Shown here piece after piece: positions 18,163 through 25,291 of a stretch of 40,416 bases of DNA. The translations under genes and the position numbers were made by a program. This DNA comes from CAYNFH01 sp964396385 (GTDB taxonomy: Bacteria > Armatimonadota > Chthonomonadetes > Chthonomonadales > CAJBBX01), in contig CAYNFH010000029.1 of the NCBI GenBank assembly GCA_964396385.1, positions 1 to 40,416 on the forward strand, in the 5' to 3' direction. The notes under the pieces were generated by a model. It searched no databases and was not told the DNA's origin. It worked only from the letters and a program-made list of their open reading frames with translations. Every line of letters starts with the position of its first letter. Position 1 is the first letter of the stretch.

Positions 18163-18208
18163 GCGCCGACTCTGGAGTCTGATTCTGCCAAGAGCGTTCG
18201 GCCGCAAT

Positions 18209-18246
18209 CTGTCATCCCGAGCTCTGCGAGGGATGTGCTTTACGGT
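18209..18246 (+). repeat. REP-like element, copy 1
   Basis: CTGTCATCCCGAGC, a short variable core, then GCGAGGGATGTGCTTTACGGTA. It is one of four copies of the same element in the 18.2-20.4 kb interval and lies in the gap between the amidase and class V aminotransferase genes. Confidence 0.75.
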
Positions 18247-18288
18247 AACAACACGCACTCTCTAACTTCAGAGTACCGAGAGCACCAG

Positions 18289-18327
18289 CCTGTCATCCCG
18301 AGCTCCGCGAGGGATCTGCTTTACGGT
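18289..18327 (+). repeat. REP-like element, copy 2
   Basis: CTGTCATCCCGAGC, TCC, then GCGAGGGATCTGCTTTACGG. It nearly duplicates copy 1 with about 40 bp between them and forms an inverted pair with copy 3. Confidence 0.75.
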
Positions 18328-18347
18328 AGGGGCGCGTACTCTGCCGG

Positions 18348-18382
18348 AAAAAGCAGATTCCTCGCTGCGCTCGGAATGACAG
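18348..18382 (-). repeat. REP-like element, copy 3 (inverted)
   Basis: The plus strand reads AAAAAGCAGATTCCTCGC, then TGCGCTCGGAATGACAG, the reverse complement of the element in copies 1, 2 and 4. With copy 2 it can fold into a long hairpin just upstream of the class V aminotransferase gene. Confidence 0.75.
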
Positions 18383-18415
18383 TACTCACGGCCACTGACG
18401 ATCACAGGAGAACCC

Positions 18416-19528
18416 ATGTCCAACCCAAAGCTACCCTTCCCCCGCATCCTCATGGGCCCGGGGCCCTCGTCGGTGGCGCCGCGCGTGCTCCAGGCCGGCG
18501 CCGAGGCCCCGCTGGGCTACCTGGACCCCGAGCTGTTCGACGCCCTGGCGGAGATCCAGGCGAACCTGCGCGCAGTCTTCGGCACACAGAACCCCTACAC
18601 CATCGCCCTCACCGGCACCGGCATGGCGGGCATGGAATCCTGCTTCGCCAACCTCGTCGAGCCCGGGGAAACGGCGCTCATTGGCGTGTGCGGCTTCTTC
18701 GGGGAGCGGCTGGTGGAGATGGCGTCCCGCTACGGCGCCAATGTGGTGCGCGTGGACGGTGAGTGGGGCCGGCCGCTGGATCCGGACCAGGTGGCCAAGG
18801 TCGCGGATGGTGCGGGTCCTATCAAACTGGTGGCGTGCGTCCACGCGGAGACCTCCACCGGCGTGCGGCAGCCGCTGGAGCCCATCGCCGAGATAGCCCG
18901 CAGGCACGATGCCCTGTTCCTGGTGGACGCCGTAACGTCGTTGGGCGGTTTGCCCGTAGAGGTAGACAATGTGGGGGCGGACGCCTGCTACTCCGCCAGC
19001 CAGAAGTGCATGGGCTGCCCGCCCGGGCTCGCGCCGCTCACCGTGTCCGAGCGCGCCCTGGACGCCGCCAGGTCCCGCCGGGCCAGGGTCACGAACTGGT
19101 ACTACGACTGGGAGTTGCTGGCCAAATACTGGGGCGAGCCGCACCTCTACCACCACACCGTGCCCTCCACGCAGCTCATCGGCCTGCGCGAATCGCTCCG
19201 CATGATGATGGAGGAGGGGCTGGACCGGCGCTGGCAGCGGCACCAGGAGATGCGGGACGCGCTGGTGCAGGGGCTGAGCGAGTTGGGCATCACGCCCTTT
19301 GCGGAGCAGGGCTACCGCCTGCCCACTATCACCACCGTATGGATACCGGACGGCGTGGACGACGCCGGCACGCGGAAGCGACTTCTGGTAGAGTATGGTC
19401 TGGAGATCGGTGGCGGATTAGGGCCCATAAAGGGCCGGATCTGGCGCATCGGCACCATGGGCGAGTCGGCCAGCCTGCGTAACGTGGAGCTCTTGTTGGG
19501 AGCCCTGCGAAGGGTACTAGGCGGATGA
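18416..19528 (+). CDS. Class V aminotransferase (alanine-glyoxylate / serine-pyruvate type)
   Basis: A 370-residue PLP enzyme of the AGXT/PucG family, which transfers amino groups to glyoxylate or pyruvate. The start ATG has AGGAG five bases upstream. Family signatures: MGPGPSSVAPRV at the N-terminus, LTGTGMAGMESC, VHAETSTGVRQPL, DAVTSLGGLPVEVD, and SASQKCMGCPPGLAP containing the PLP lysine K197; the C-terminal GLGPIKGRIWRIGTMG is also typical. The gene begins after an intergenic block of REP-like elements and is followed 15 bp later by a SecD-P1-like membrane protein gene. The precise amino donor cannot be told from sequence. Confidence 0.9.
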   Translation: MSNPKLPFPRILMGPGPSSVAPRVLQAGAEAPLGYLDPELFDALAEIQANLRAVFGTQNPYTIALTGTGMAGMESCFANLVEPGETALIGVCGFFGERLVEMASRYGANVVRVDGEWGRPLDPDQVAKVADGAGPIKLVACVHAETSTGVRQPLEPIAEIARRHDALFLVDAVTSLGGLPVEVDNVGADACYSASQKCMGCPPGLAPLTVSERALDAARSRRARVTNWYYDWELLAKYWGEPHLYHHTVPSTQLIGLRESLRMMMEEGLDRRWQRHQEMRDALVQGLSELGITPFAEQGYRLPTITTVWIPDGVDDAGTRKRLLVEYGLEIGGGLGPIKGRIWRIGTMGESASLRNVELLLGALRRVLGG

Positions 19529-19543
19529 TTCAGGGGGTTTTCA

Positions 19544-20302
19544 GTGGCTATAGAACATAATCCGCCGGTTGCTGCGCCGCGCGGAACGGCGTACGGATGG
19601 CTCTTCCGGGAGCGCGGCACGCAGCGACTCTTCCTGGTCGCGGTGGCGCTGGGGGTGGTCTGGTTCCTTTACAGCACCATTCACACCTCCCAGATGAACA
19701 GCGTCCAGTGGCCGGCGCTGAAGCCAGACTCGCACGGCCTCACCATCGTGGGCCTGCGGGACCAGAACCGGCCGGGCTGGCATCGGAAGTACGTTGCCAT
19801 CGAGTCCAACCACGAGTGGGCCATCCGCCGGCCGGACGACGACACCGGCGACGAGGACACTTCCAGCGATAGTTCCTCGCCGGAGGCCGCCGACCGCGGG
19901 GCGAATCCCGGTGCCTCGCACCACGTGAACCGGGGCGAGGTGGTCCCTGTCGAGGAGGTGCTGGCGAACTGCCCAGTGGTGCTTACGCAAGGGCAGTTCA
20001 CCGGCGCCAGCGTGGAGCAGCGCAAGGAGATCGCCCCGCCTCCGTTCGACCGCACCTACTGGATCGTCCACATCGGGCTGACGGAGGAGGGCCTGTCCCG
20101 CTTCTGGCAGTTCTCCAGCCAGCATGAGGGCGAGCGGCTCGCCTTCATCCTGAACGGTGAGGTGCTCACCTGCACCAAGATGGAGAACACCCCGCCGCCG
20201 TACCTCTACGTCTTTGTCCACTCCCTGGACGTGGAGCCCATCTGGATCAAGGCCGACGCCGACCGCCTCGCGGACTACATCAACGCCCACAAAGCCCGCT
20301 AG
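19544..20302 (+). CDS. Membrane-anchored protein with a SecD P1-head-like domain
   Basis: A 252-residue protein starting at GTG, with a GGGGG-containing ribosome-binding site 7 bp upstream. One transmembrane helix spans residues about 28-47 (FLVAVALGVVWFLYSTI). Residues about 165-220 (HIGLTEEGLSRFWQFSSQ, then GERLAFILNGEVLTC) match the SecDF P1 head subdomain pattern, in which a beta-strand, a helix and a LAIVLDGEV strand recur. The other SecD parts (the six-helix membrane bundle and the SecF unit) are missing, so it is not a translocase by itself. A polar acidic linker sits at about 93-125. It follows the aminotransferase gene by 15 bp; the functional link is unknown. Confidence 0.7.
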   Translation: MAIEHNPPVAAPRGTAYGWLFRERGTQRLFLVAVALGVVWFLYSTIHTSQMNSVQWPALKPDSHGLTIVGLRDQNRPGWHRKYVAIESNHEWAIRRPDDDTGDEDTSSDSSSPEAADRGANPGASHHVNRGEVVPVEEVLANCPVVLTQGQFTGASVEQRKEIAPPPFDRTYWIVHIGLTEEGLSRFWQFSSQHEGERLAFILNGEVLTCTKMENTPPPYLYVFVHSLDVEPIWIKADADRLADYINAHKAR

Positions 20303-20346
20303 TACCTCGTTGCTGTAGTCCACAGTGCTTCCCGCGACCGCGCAAG

Positions 20347-20380
20347 CTGTCATTCCGAGCAAAGCGAGGAATCTGCTTTT
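20347..20380 (+). repeat. REP-like element, copy 4
   Basis: CTGTCATTCCGAGCAAAGCG followed by AGGAATCTGCTTTT, the fullest match to the shared consensus. It lies between the convergent ends of the SecD-like and dehydrogenase genes and may act as a terminator for either. Confidence 0.75.
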
Positions 20381-20395
20381 CTCCACAATTTCGTA

Positions 20396-21346
20396 CTAAT
20401 ATCCCCTGGCTGCATCCACCTGATTCCGTAGCGGCTCGCCCGCCCGGTAGCGCCGCAGGTTGTCCAGAAAGATATCCGTTACGCGGGCGCTGTTAGCGTG
20501 GCTGAAGCCGCTGGTGTGCTGCGTGAGGATTACGTTGGGGAAGTCCCACAAGGGGTCCTCCGGCGGAAGCGGCTCAGGGTCCGTCACGTCTAGGCCCGCG
20601 CCCGCTATCCACCCCTCCCGCAGCGCTCGCAAAAGGGGCTCCTTCGCAATGGATTGGCCCCGCCCCACGTTGTAGACGTAGGCCGTGCGGCGCATGGCCC
20701 GGAGCTGCGGCTCGTCCAGGTAGTGGGTGGTCTCTTGTGTCAGCGGTAGGCAGAGCGCCACGTGGTCGGCGCGGGGCAGCGCTTCCATCAGGCGGTCCGG
20801 CGGCAGCAGCTCATCCACCCCCTCCACGGGCTTACCGCTCCGGCGGATCCCCAGCACGTGCAGGCCCAGCCCCTTCGCCTTGCGCGCCAGCGCCCCGCCG
20901 ATGCCCCCCAGGCCGGCGATGAGCAGCGTCTGTCCCTCCAGCTCAAACTTGCCCTCCTCCGCGCCGCCCCGATCCCACGTATGCGTCTGCTGGAACCGCA
21001 GGAACTCCGGTAGGCGGATGGCGAAGGCGAACATCATGGCCAGGATGTTCTCCGCGATGGGGGTGCCGTGCGCGCCGCTGGCGTTAGTGAGCCGGATCCC
21101 GCGCCGCGCGATCTCCGCCAGCGGGTAGCCGTTCACCCCCGCCGAACGGACCTGGATCCAGCGCAGCTCCCCGGCCCTCTCAAGCAGCCCCGACGGAAGC
21201 CGCGCGGTAAAGAGCGCCTCGCAGCCGTCGATCCGCTCCAGGATCTGCTCCGGCCCCTCCGCCTCCACCACCTCCAGGTCCGGGAACGCCGTCCGTATCC
21301 GCTCCCTGTCCGGCGGGTCCACCGTCGTAGCCACCATCACGCGCAA
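20396..21346 (-). CDS. D-isomer specific 2-hydroxyacid dehydrogenase
   Basis: A 316-residue NAD(P)-dependent dehydrogenase that interconverts 2-oxoacids and D-2-hydroxyacids. The Rossmann motif GLGGIGGALARKAKGLG is followed by the basic IRRS segment, which suggests NADPH preference. The catalytic trio is present: Arg in NVGRGQ, Glu in DVTDPEPLP and His in LTQHTSGF. A TTG start at 21346 is chosen because GGGAGG is seven bases upstream; an in-frame ATG three codons later has poor spacing. The N-terminal domain (ALFTARLP, RSAGVNGYP) fits the family and the length is normal. It stands alone, convergent with the SecD-like gene. Confidence 0.9.
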   Translation of the reverse strand: MRVMVATTVDPPDRERIRTAFPDLEVVEAEGPEQILERIDGCEALFTARLPSGLLERAGELRWIQVRSAGVNGYPLAEIARRGIRLTNASGAHGTPIAENILAMMFAFAIRLPEFLRFQQTHTWDRGGAEEGKFELEGQTLLIAGLGGIGGALARKAKGLGLHVLGIRRSGKPVEGVDELLPPDRLMEALPRADHVALCLPLTQETTHYLDEPQLRAMRRTAYVYNVGRGQSIAKEPLLRALREGWIAGAGLDVTDPEPLPPEDPLWDFPNVILTQHTSGFSHANSARVTDIFLDNLRRYRAGEPLRNQVDAARGY

Positions 21347-21408
21347 ATCGGCACCTCCCTCAGCCCAGTGGGGCCAAGCCTTCGGGAGAGTCTACCCCGC
21401 GCATGGCG

Positions 21409-21669
21409 TCACGGCCGTACTCCCAACAGCCTCGCGGTCATCTCGGTACGGCAGGACACACCCGATTTCACATACTCGGGCACCTAGAGCTCCGCGAACC
21501 GCAGTACCTGCGGATCGTCGATGACCTCTCCCTTCCGCAGCCGGTCTATCGTCGTTCTCAACAACACGTACGCGTCGCTCCACGGCGGTCTCCCGAATCC
21601 AGCAGAGTAGTAGCAGGCAGCAACCCGTGGCTCTCCCGTCGCCCTCCTGCGCTTTCGTCGAACGGGGAC
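21409..21669 (-). pseudogene. Possible gene remnant with internal stop
   Basis: One minus-strand frame looks protein-like (YYSAGFGRPPWSDAYVLLR, then TTIDRLRKGEVIDDPQVLRF), meets a TAG at 21486-21484, and continues in the same frame (VPEYVKSGVSCRTEMTARLL) to a TGA at 21411-21409. No start codon or ribosome-binding site was found, and the frame follows a TAG just downstream of the acyltransferase gene. It may be a decayed gene end; I do not recognise a family, and chance is possible. Confidence 0.25.
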
Positions 21670-21672
21670 AGA

Positions 21673-22908
21673 CTAATCTGGCGCCGCCGCGCCAATTTGA
21701 GACAATGTCTCACTCCGCGCCCCTTCTGCGGACTGACGACTGACGACCGACTGCTGACGACGGGTGTTCAAGAACGGGCGCTCGCAGACAAGAAAGAAGA
21801 GAAAGGCGAGGCCGAGGACGGCCGGCGTGCCGACCACGAGGAGGGCCGCGAACGTGTAGGCGTCAGGCAGGAGCCACGGGTGGATGAAGTACTGCCACAG
21901 GAGCTGCTGGAGCGGCACGTGCACCAGGTAGAGGCTGTAGGAGAAGGTCCCCACCAGCGCCAGCGGCCGCCAGGCGAGCGCGCGCCGAATGCGGCTTTCC
22001 GGCGAGCGTGCGGCGCTGATGAGCAGGCAGGCCGCCGCCAGCGCGACAAAGGGGTCCACGAATACCAGATGCCGCTCGGAGACCTGCCAGCCGATGCGCC
22101 AGATGGCGGCGGCGCACCCGGCGAGCAGCAGGAGTGCGATGGCAGTCGTCGGCGCTCGCTCTCGCAGCCAGGCGTATCGGTCCGCGGGACCATAGGCGAT
22201 TCCCGCCGCCAGCGCGCCCAGTGCGAACAGGCCCAGGAAGCTAGGGGTGAGGCACCAGAAAGTGGTGTGGTGCACCATCAGGAAGAGCGCATAGCCCAGT
22301 GCTAAGGCCGCTGCCGTTGCCCGCTCCGCCCCCCACCGACGCCACAGCAGCACCAGGAGCGGAAAGAGCAGGTAGATCTGGCACTCCACCGCCACCGACC
22401 AGAGCGGGCTGTCTATCTGGAAGGTGGAATGCGGGAACAGGTTATGGACCAGCAGCAGGTGCGTCCAGATGCCCGTGCGGTCCACCGCGATGGAGGTGTC
22501 CCAGTGGGAGCCGGTGGGCTGCCCGATGAGTGTGTAGATGAGCAGCAGGCAGAGTCCCATAGAGAGGTAGTAGGGCGGCAGGATGCGGCGGGCGCGCTTC
22601 TTGAAGAAAAGGCGCGCTCCGCCCTTCAGCTCGCCGCCGGCCCGCACCACCGGCAGCATGAGGCAGAAGCCGGAGAGCAGGATGAAGACGCTGACCGCGA
22701 AGTGGCCCAGCAGGAAGGTGCTGCCAAGAAGACGCAGCGCCCCCGGCGGCGACTGTCGCGCCCAGACCACGAGATAGGCGTGGTCCAGCACCACGGCCAG
22801 CGCCGCCAGGGCGCGCAGGCCGTCCAGGAAGTCCAGGTGGAGGCGGCCGCTCTCGGCGGAGCGCGGACGCGCAACGGCTTCGGTGGATATTTCAGGGGCT
22901 AACTGCAT
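21673..22908 (-). CDS. Acyltransferase-3 family membrane protein (OafA/YrhL type)
   Basis: A 411-residue integral membrane O-acyltransferase, about ten helices. Family marks are FLDGLRALAALAVVLDHA at residues about 27-45 with the conserved His, then SVFILLSGFCL and KKRARRILPPYYLS. These proteins use acyl-CoA to acetylate or acylate surface sugars and lipids. The last 30 residues (RRQQSVVSRQSAEGAR) are coded by an AGTCGTC-type oligomer array (21731-21762) and look like an acquired tail. The gene starts 126 bp from the stop of the PIG-L deacetylase gene on the same strand, with an inverted oligomer array in between; both could modify glycans. Confidence 0.88.
   Translation of the reverse strand: MQLAPEISTEAVARPRSAESGRLHLDFLDGLRALAALAVVLDHAYLVVWARQSPPGALRLLGSTFLLGHFAVSVFILLSGFCLMLPVVRAGGELKGGARLFFKKRARRILPPYYLSMGLCLLLIYTLIGQPTGSHWDTSIAVDRTGIWTHLLLVHNLFPHSTFQIDSPLWSVAVECQIYLLFPLLVLLWRRWGAERATAAALALGYALFLMVHHTTFWCLTPSFLGLFALGALAAGIAYGPADRYAWLRERAPTTAIALLLLAGCAAAIWRIGWQVSERHLVFVDPFVALAAACLLISAARSPESRIRRALAWRPLALVGTFSYSLYLVHVPLQQLLWQYFIHPWLLPDAYTFAALLVVGTPAVLGLAFLFFLVCERPFLNTRRQQSVVSRQSAEGARSETLSQIGAAAPD
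21731..21762. repeat. GACTGACGACTGACGAC array at the acyltransferase C-terminus
   Basis: Direct repeats of a GACTGACGAC-like word, read on the minus strand as residues about 382-393 of the acyltransferase. Only one arm is seen, without an inverted partner. Confidence 0.55.
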
Positions 22909-22972
22909 GGCGGATGACCGATCTCAGACCACAGAAATCCATGCAGAATCCATGCCGCTGCGGGGAATGGGC

Positions 22973-23035
22973 GTTCAGGTATTCAGGTGTTTCGGATTCG
23001 ACCTGAACACCTGAACACCTGAACACCCGAACACC
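22973..23035. repeat. Inverted AGGTGTTC / CCTGAACA array
   Basis: Two GTTCAGGT-like words and GTTTCGG are followed by ATTCGA and then four CCTGAACA/CCCGAACA words. The array abuts the stop codon of the PIG-L gene and fills the gap to the acyltransferase gene, so it may serve as a transcript-end hairpin. Confidence 0.75.
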
Positions 23036-24477
23036 TACAGATCCAGGAACCGGTACCCCGTCCGGTCTATCTGCAGTCCGGCTACGGAGGTCTCCACATT
23101 GAGGGCGGCGCAGTGGGCGTAGCCCAGGTCCCTGAGCGGAATGGCGACCTCCACGTGGTTTCCGGAGACGCCCGCCCGCGCCGTGCCGCCGACCACCACG
23201 CCCGGCGCGCGGACCGTAGCGGTGTAGGAGCCGCCGGCAGCGTCGGAGTCCGGGTCGCCGAAGTAGCGGAGGCGGACGGTGTACTGGAGACGGTTGGTGG
23301 CGGGGCTGGAGGTGTCGATTCGCAGGTAGAGGCTGCGCGTGTCCCGGCAGGCATAGACCGTCCGGATGTCGCCGCCGGCCTGGAAGTCCCGGAGCAGGTT
23401 ATCGTTCACCGGGTCCAGGATCGCCGGCCGGATGCCCTTCCACTCCGAAGGATTGCCGTCCGGCTGGATCGCGCCGTCCGGCACCCGCGCGATCTGCGAA
23501 TCGTTGATGTCCCCGAACAGCTCGTTGCGGCGCGCGAAGGAGAGCAGGAACCGCTTCATGATGGCGGTCTGGCTGGCATACGCCAGGATGCTCTGCTCCT
23601 TGCGGTCGGTCTGCCGCTCCGTGAGCGGCCTGGAGGACCAATGGGTGTCCAGCGCGGCCATCTCGGCTGGCGGGACCAAGGCGTCCTCCTTCTGAAGCCC
23701 CTGCGGGGCCGGCCAGTCGCCGCGATGGACCAGATAGTAATGCAGGCGGCAGCGCCGCGCCCAGGGCAGCCCCTCCGCCTTCAGCTCGCGCAGCGCCAGT
23801 GTCACAAAGGCGCTGGCCGCGGCATGGTCGGGATGGTCGTCCGACGGGTGAGTGACGTAGACCTCGGTGGGTCGGGCGCGGCGCAGCACGTCCTTGATGT
23901 CCGCCAGCAGGCTCTCCCCGCAGTAGGGCGCGCCGGGATGGTACGCCAGCTTATAAGGGGAATGGCTGCAGCGGGTATAAGGCGAGGTGTACGGCACGTC
24001 TGCCGACCAGAAGTCGTTCCAGAGCCGCATGAGGCCGCGGTCCGGGTAACCCAGAAACTGGATGGAGTCCCGGCTGAGGCCGTCCTTGGCCAGTGCGCGG
24101 TAGGTCTCCTCTTGCCGCAGGGACGCGAACTGCACGTAGTCGCCGGGCTCCAGGTCCGTGGTCCGGTACTCGCGCTCCACGGCCACGCGGAAGCCATCGC
24201 CATTGGTGATGAAGATTACGCGCGCGTCCGCGCCGGCCCGGATGGCCTGCTGGAGGAGGCCGGAGCAGCCCAGGGTCTCGTCGTCGCAATGGGGCGAGAA
24301 GACGACGATGCGCTGGCGGGCGGTGGGAGCGGGGGTGGTTGGGAGCGGGACGCGGGTGCGGTCCGAGTTCTCTGCGTGGATACGGTACAGAAACGTCGCG
24401 CTGGCCGTTCCAAAGTAGAGGAACGGCAGGAGCAGGCCGAAGAAGGCTGTGCGGCGAACGAATCGGATGCTGCTCAA
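23035..24477 (-). CDS. PIG-L family deacetylase with a C-terminal beta-sandwich
   Basis: A 480-residue membrane-anchored zinc hydrolase of the PIG-L/LmbE family, which removes acetyl groups from GlcNAc-containing compounds. A signal anchor spans residues about 10-30. The zinc motif SPHCDDETLG (H63, D65, D66) and the second cluster HPSDDHPDHAA (210-220) are intact. Residues about 330-480 (DGNPSEWKGI, then TVYACRDTRSLYLRIDTS) resemble a CBM9/DOMON-type carbohydrate-binding beta-sandwich. The C-terminal module suggests action on an extracytoplasmic polymer. The gene precedes the acyltransferase gene on the same strand; deacetylation and acylation of a surface glycan is a plausible shared task, but inferred. 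Confidence 0.88.
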   Translation of the reverse strand: MSSIRFVRRTAFFGLLLPFLYFGTASATFLYRIHAENSDRTRVPLPTTPAPTARQRIVVFSPHCDDETLGCSGLLQQAIRAGADARVIFITNGDGFRVAVEREYRTTDLEPGDYVQFASLRQEETYRALAKDGLSRDSIQFLGYPDRGLMRLWNDFWSADVPYTSPYTRCSHSPYKLAYHPGAPYCGESLLADIKDVLRRARPTEVYVTHPSDDHPDHAAASAFVTLALRELKAEGLPWARRCRLHYYLVHRGDWPAPQGLQKEDALVPPAEMAALDTHWSSRPLTERQTDRKEQSILAYASQTAIMKRFLLSFARRNELFGDINDSQIARVPDGAIQPDGNPSEWKGIRPAILDPVNDNLLRDFQAGGDIRTVYACRDTRSLYLRIDTSSPATNRLQYTVRLRYFGDPDSDAAGGSYTATVRAPGVVVGGTARAGVSGNHVEVAIPLRDLGYAHCAALNVETSVAGLQIDRTGYRFLDL

Positions 24478-24513
24478 AAGTGGCTTCCTGGCATATCCTG
24501 TTGTGAGAGGTGC

Positions 24514-24606
24514 TGGCGGAGCGAGTGGGATTCGAACCCACGAACAGGTTTTACCCCGTTACACGATTTCCAGTCGTGCTCCTTAGGCCAACTCGGACAT
24601 CGCTCC
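24514..24606 (-). tRNA. tRNA-Ser(GGA)
   Basis: Complete type II serine tRNA on the minus strand: acceptor GGAGCGA/TCGCTCC, GGA anticodon in a CTGGAAA loop, long variable arm, T loop TTCGAAT, discriminator G and an encoded CCA end. It probably represents the host's own set, unlike the CCA-less tRNAs at 32.6-36.4 kb. Confidence 0.95.
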
Positions 24607-24685
24607 GCGGGACTTTCCAAAGCAGTAGTATATCAGCGCCCGGCCCCCGAGTCAACGGCCGCAGGGCCACGGACCACGGGGCGGA

Positions 24686-24757
24686 GGGTTCATAGGGTGC
24701 TAGGGTGCGTAGGGTCCTATGCCCAGAACCCTATGCATCCTCAGAACCTTAGAACCC
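24686..24757. repeat. Inverted TAGGGT / ACCCTA array
   Basis: GGGTTCATAGGGTGCTAGGG and GTGCGTAGGG words are followed by inverted ACCCTATGCATCC and AGAACCTTAGAACCC words. It lies in the gap between tRNA-Ser and the blaI-like gene and has the same two-armed design as the other oligomer arrays. There is otherwise no gene between 24607 and 24904. Confidence 0.65.
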
Positions 24758-24840
24758 TTCCCCGTAGCCGGACCGCGATCCCTCGTCACTCTGTTTATCG
24801 GCCGGTGCGCATTTTGGCTGGACTGGTATTGGTACGGGGC

Positions 24841-24880
24841 TTGACTACGGCCGTAGTACGCGTTATACTACGCGCGTAGT
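24841..24880 (+). promoter_or_regulatory. Promoter with two BlaI-type palindromic operators
   Basis: TTGACT (24841-24846), 17 bp, TATACT (24864-24869) is a strong sigma-70-type promoter. Two perfect 14-bp palindromes, ACTACGGCCGTAGT (24844-24857) and ACTACGCGCGTAGT (24867-24880), lie in the spacer and over the -10/start region, 23 bp centre to centre. BlaI/MecI repressors bind TACTACA/TGTAGTA-like dyads, so autorepression of the downstream operon is expected. Confidence 0.85.
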
Positions 24881-24904
24881 CAGTCCTTGTCCCGGGAGAC
24901 CGCC

Positions 24905-25291
24905 GTGAAGCAGCAGCCGTTGGGAGAGCTGGAAGTGCAGGTGCTCCGGTACGTGGCGGAGCACGCGCCCCTCACCGTGCGGGAGACGGCCGAGCGGTTC
25001 GGCGAGCCCCGCGGCCTGGCCCGCACCACCATCCTCACCGTGATGGAGCGGCTGCGCAAGAAGGGGTTCCTCACGCGCCGCCGGGAGGAGACCGTCTTCC
25101 GGTACTCCGCCGCGGCGGCTTCCACCCACCTCCTCCGCGACCTGGTGGCGGACTTCGTGCACCGGACGCTGGGCGGCTCCGTCTCACCCTTTGTGGCCTA
25201 CCTGGCGGAGTCCCGCAGCCTGACGGGCGACGAGGTGGCCGAGCTGCGCAGGCTGGTGGACGAGCTGGAATCCGAGGAGCGCAAGCCATGA
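24905..25291 (+). CDS. BlaI/MecI-family transcriptional repressor
   Basis: A 128-residue winged-helix repressor. The GTG start at 24905 follows GGGAG by six bases; a TTG at 24887 is a weaker choice. Residues about 1-70 are the DNA-binding domain (LGELEVQVLRYVAE, VRETAERFG, TTILTVMERLRKKGFLTRR) and 75-128 the dimerisation helices, where BlaR1-type proteases or their pathway normally trigger cleavage. Two matching palindromes cover its promoter. It overlaps the next gene, an M56 peptidase, by ATGA, the classic repressor-sensor pairing. The controlled genes are probably this operon including the esterase at 28792 rather than a beta-lactamase, as none is encoded here. Confidence 0.92.
   Translation: MKQQPLGELEVQVLRYVAEHAPLTVRETAERFGEPRGLARTTILTVMERLRKKGFLTRRREETVFRYSAAAASTHLLRDLVADFVHRTLGGSVSPFVAYLAESRSLTGDEVAELRRLVDELESEERKP

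Noticed and set aside
24686..24757. CRISPR array
   Set aside because: The repeats are 6-10 bp without 30-bp repeat/spacer periodicity and no cas gene is nearby; the same applies to the other oligomer arrays.
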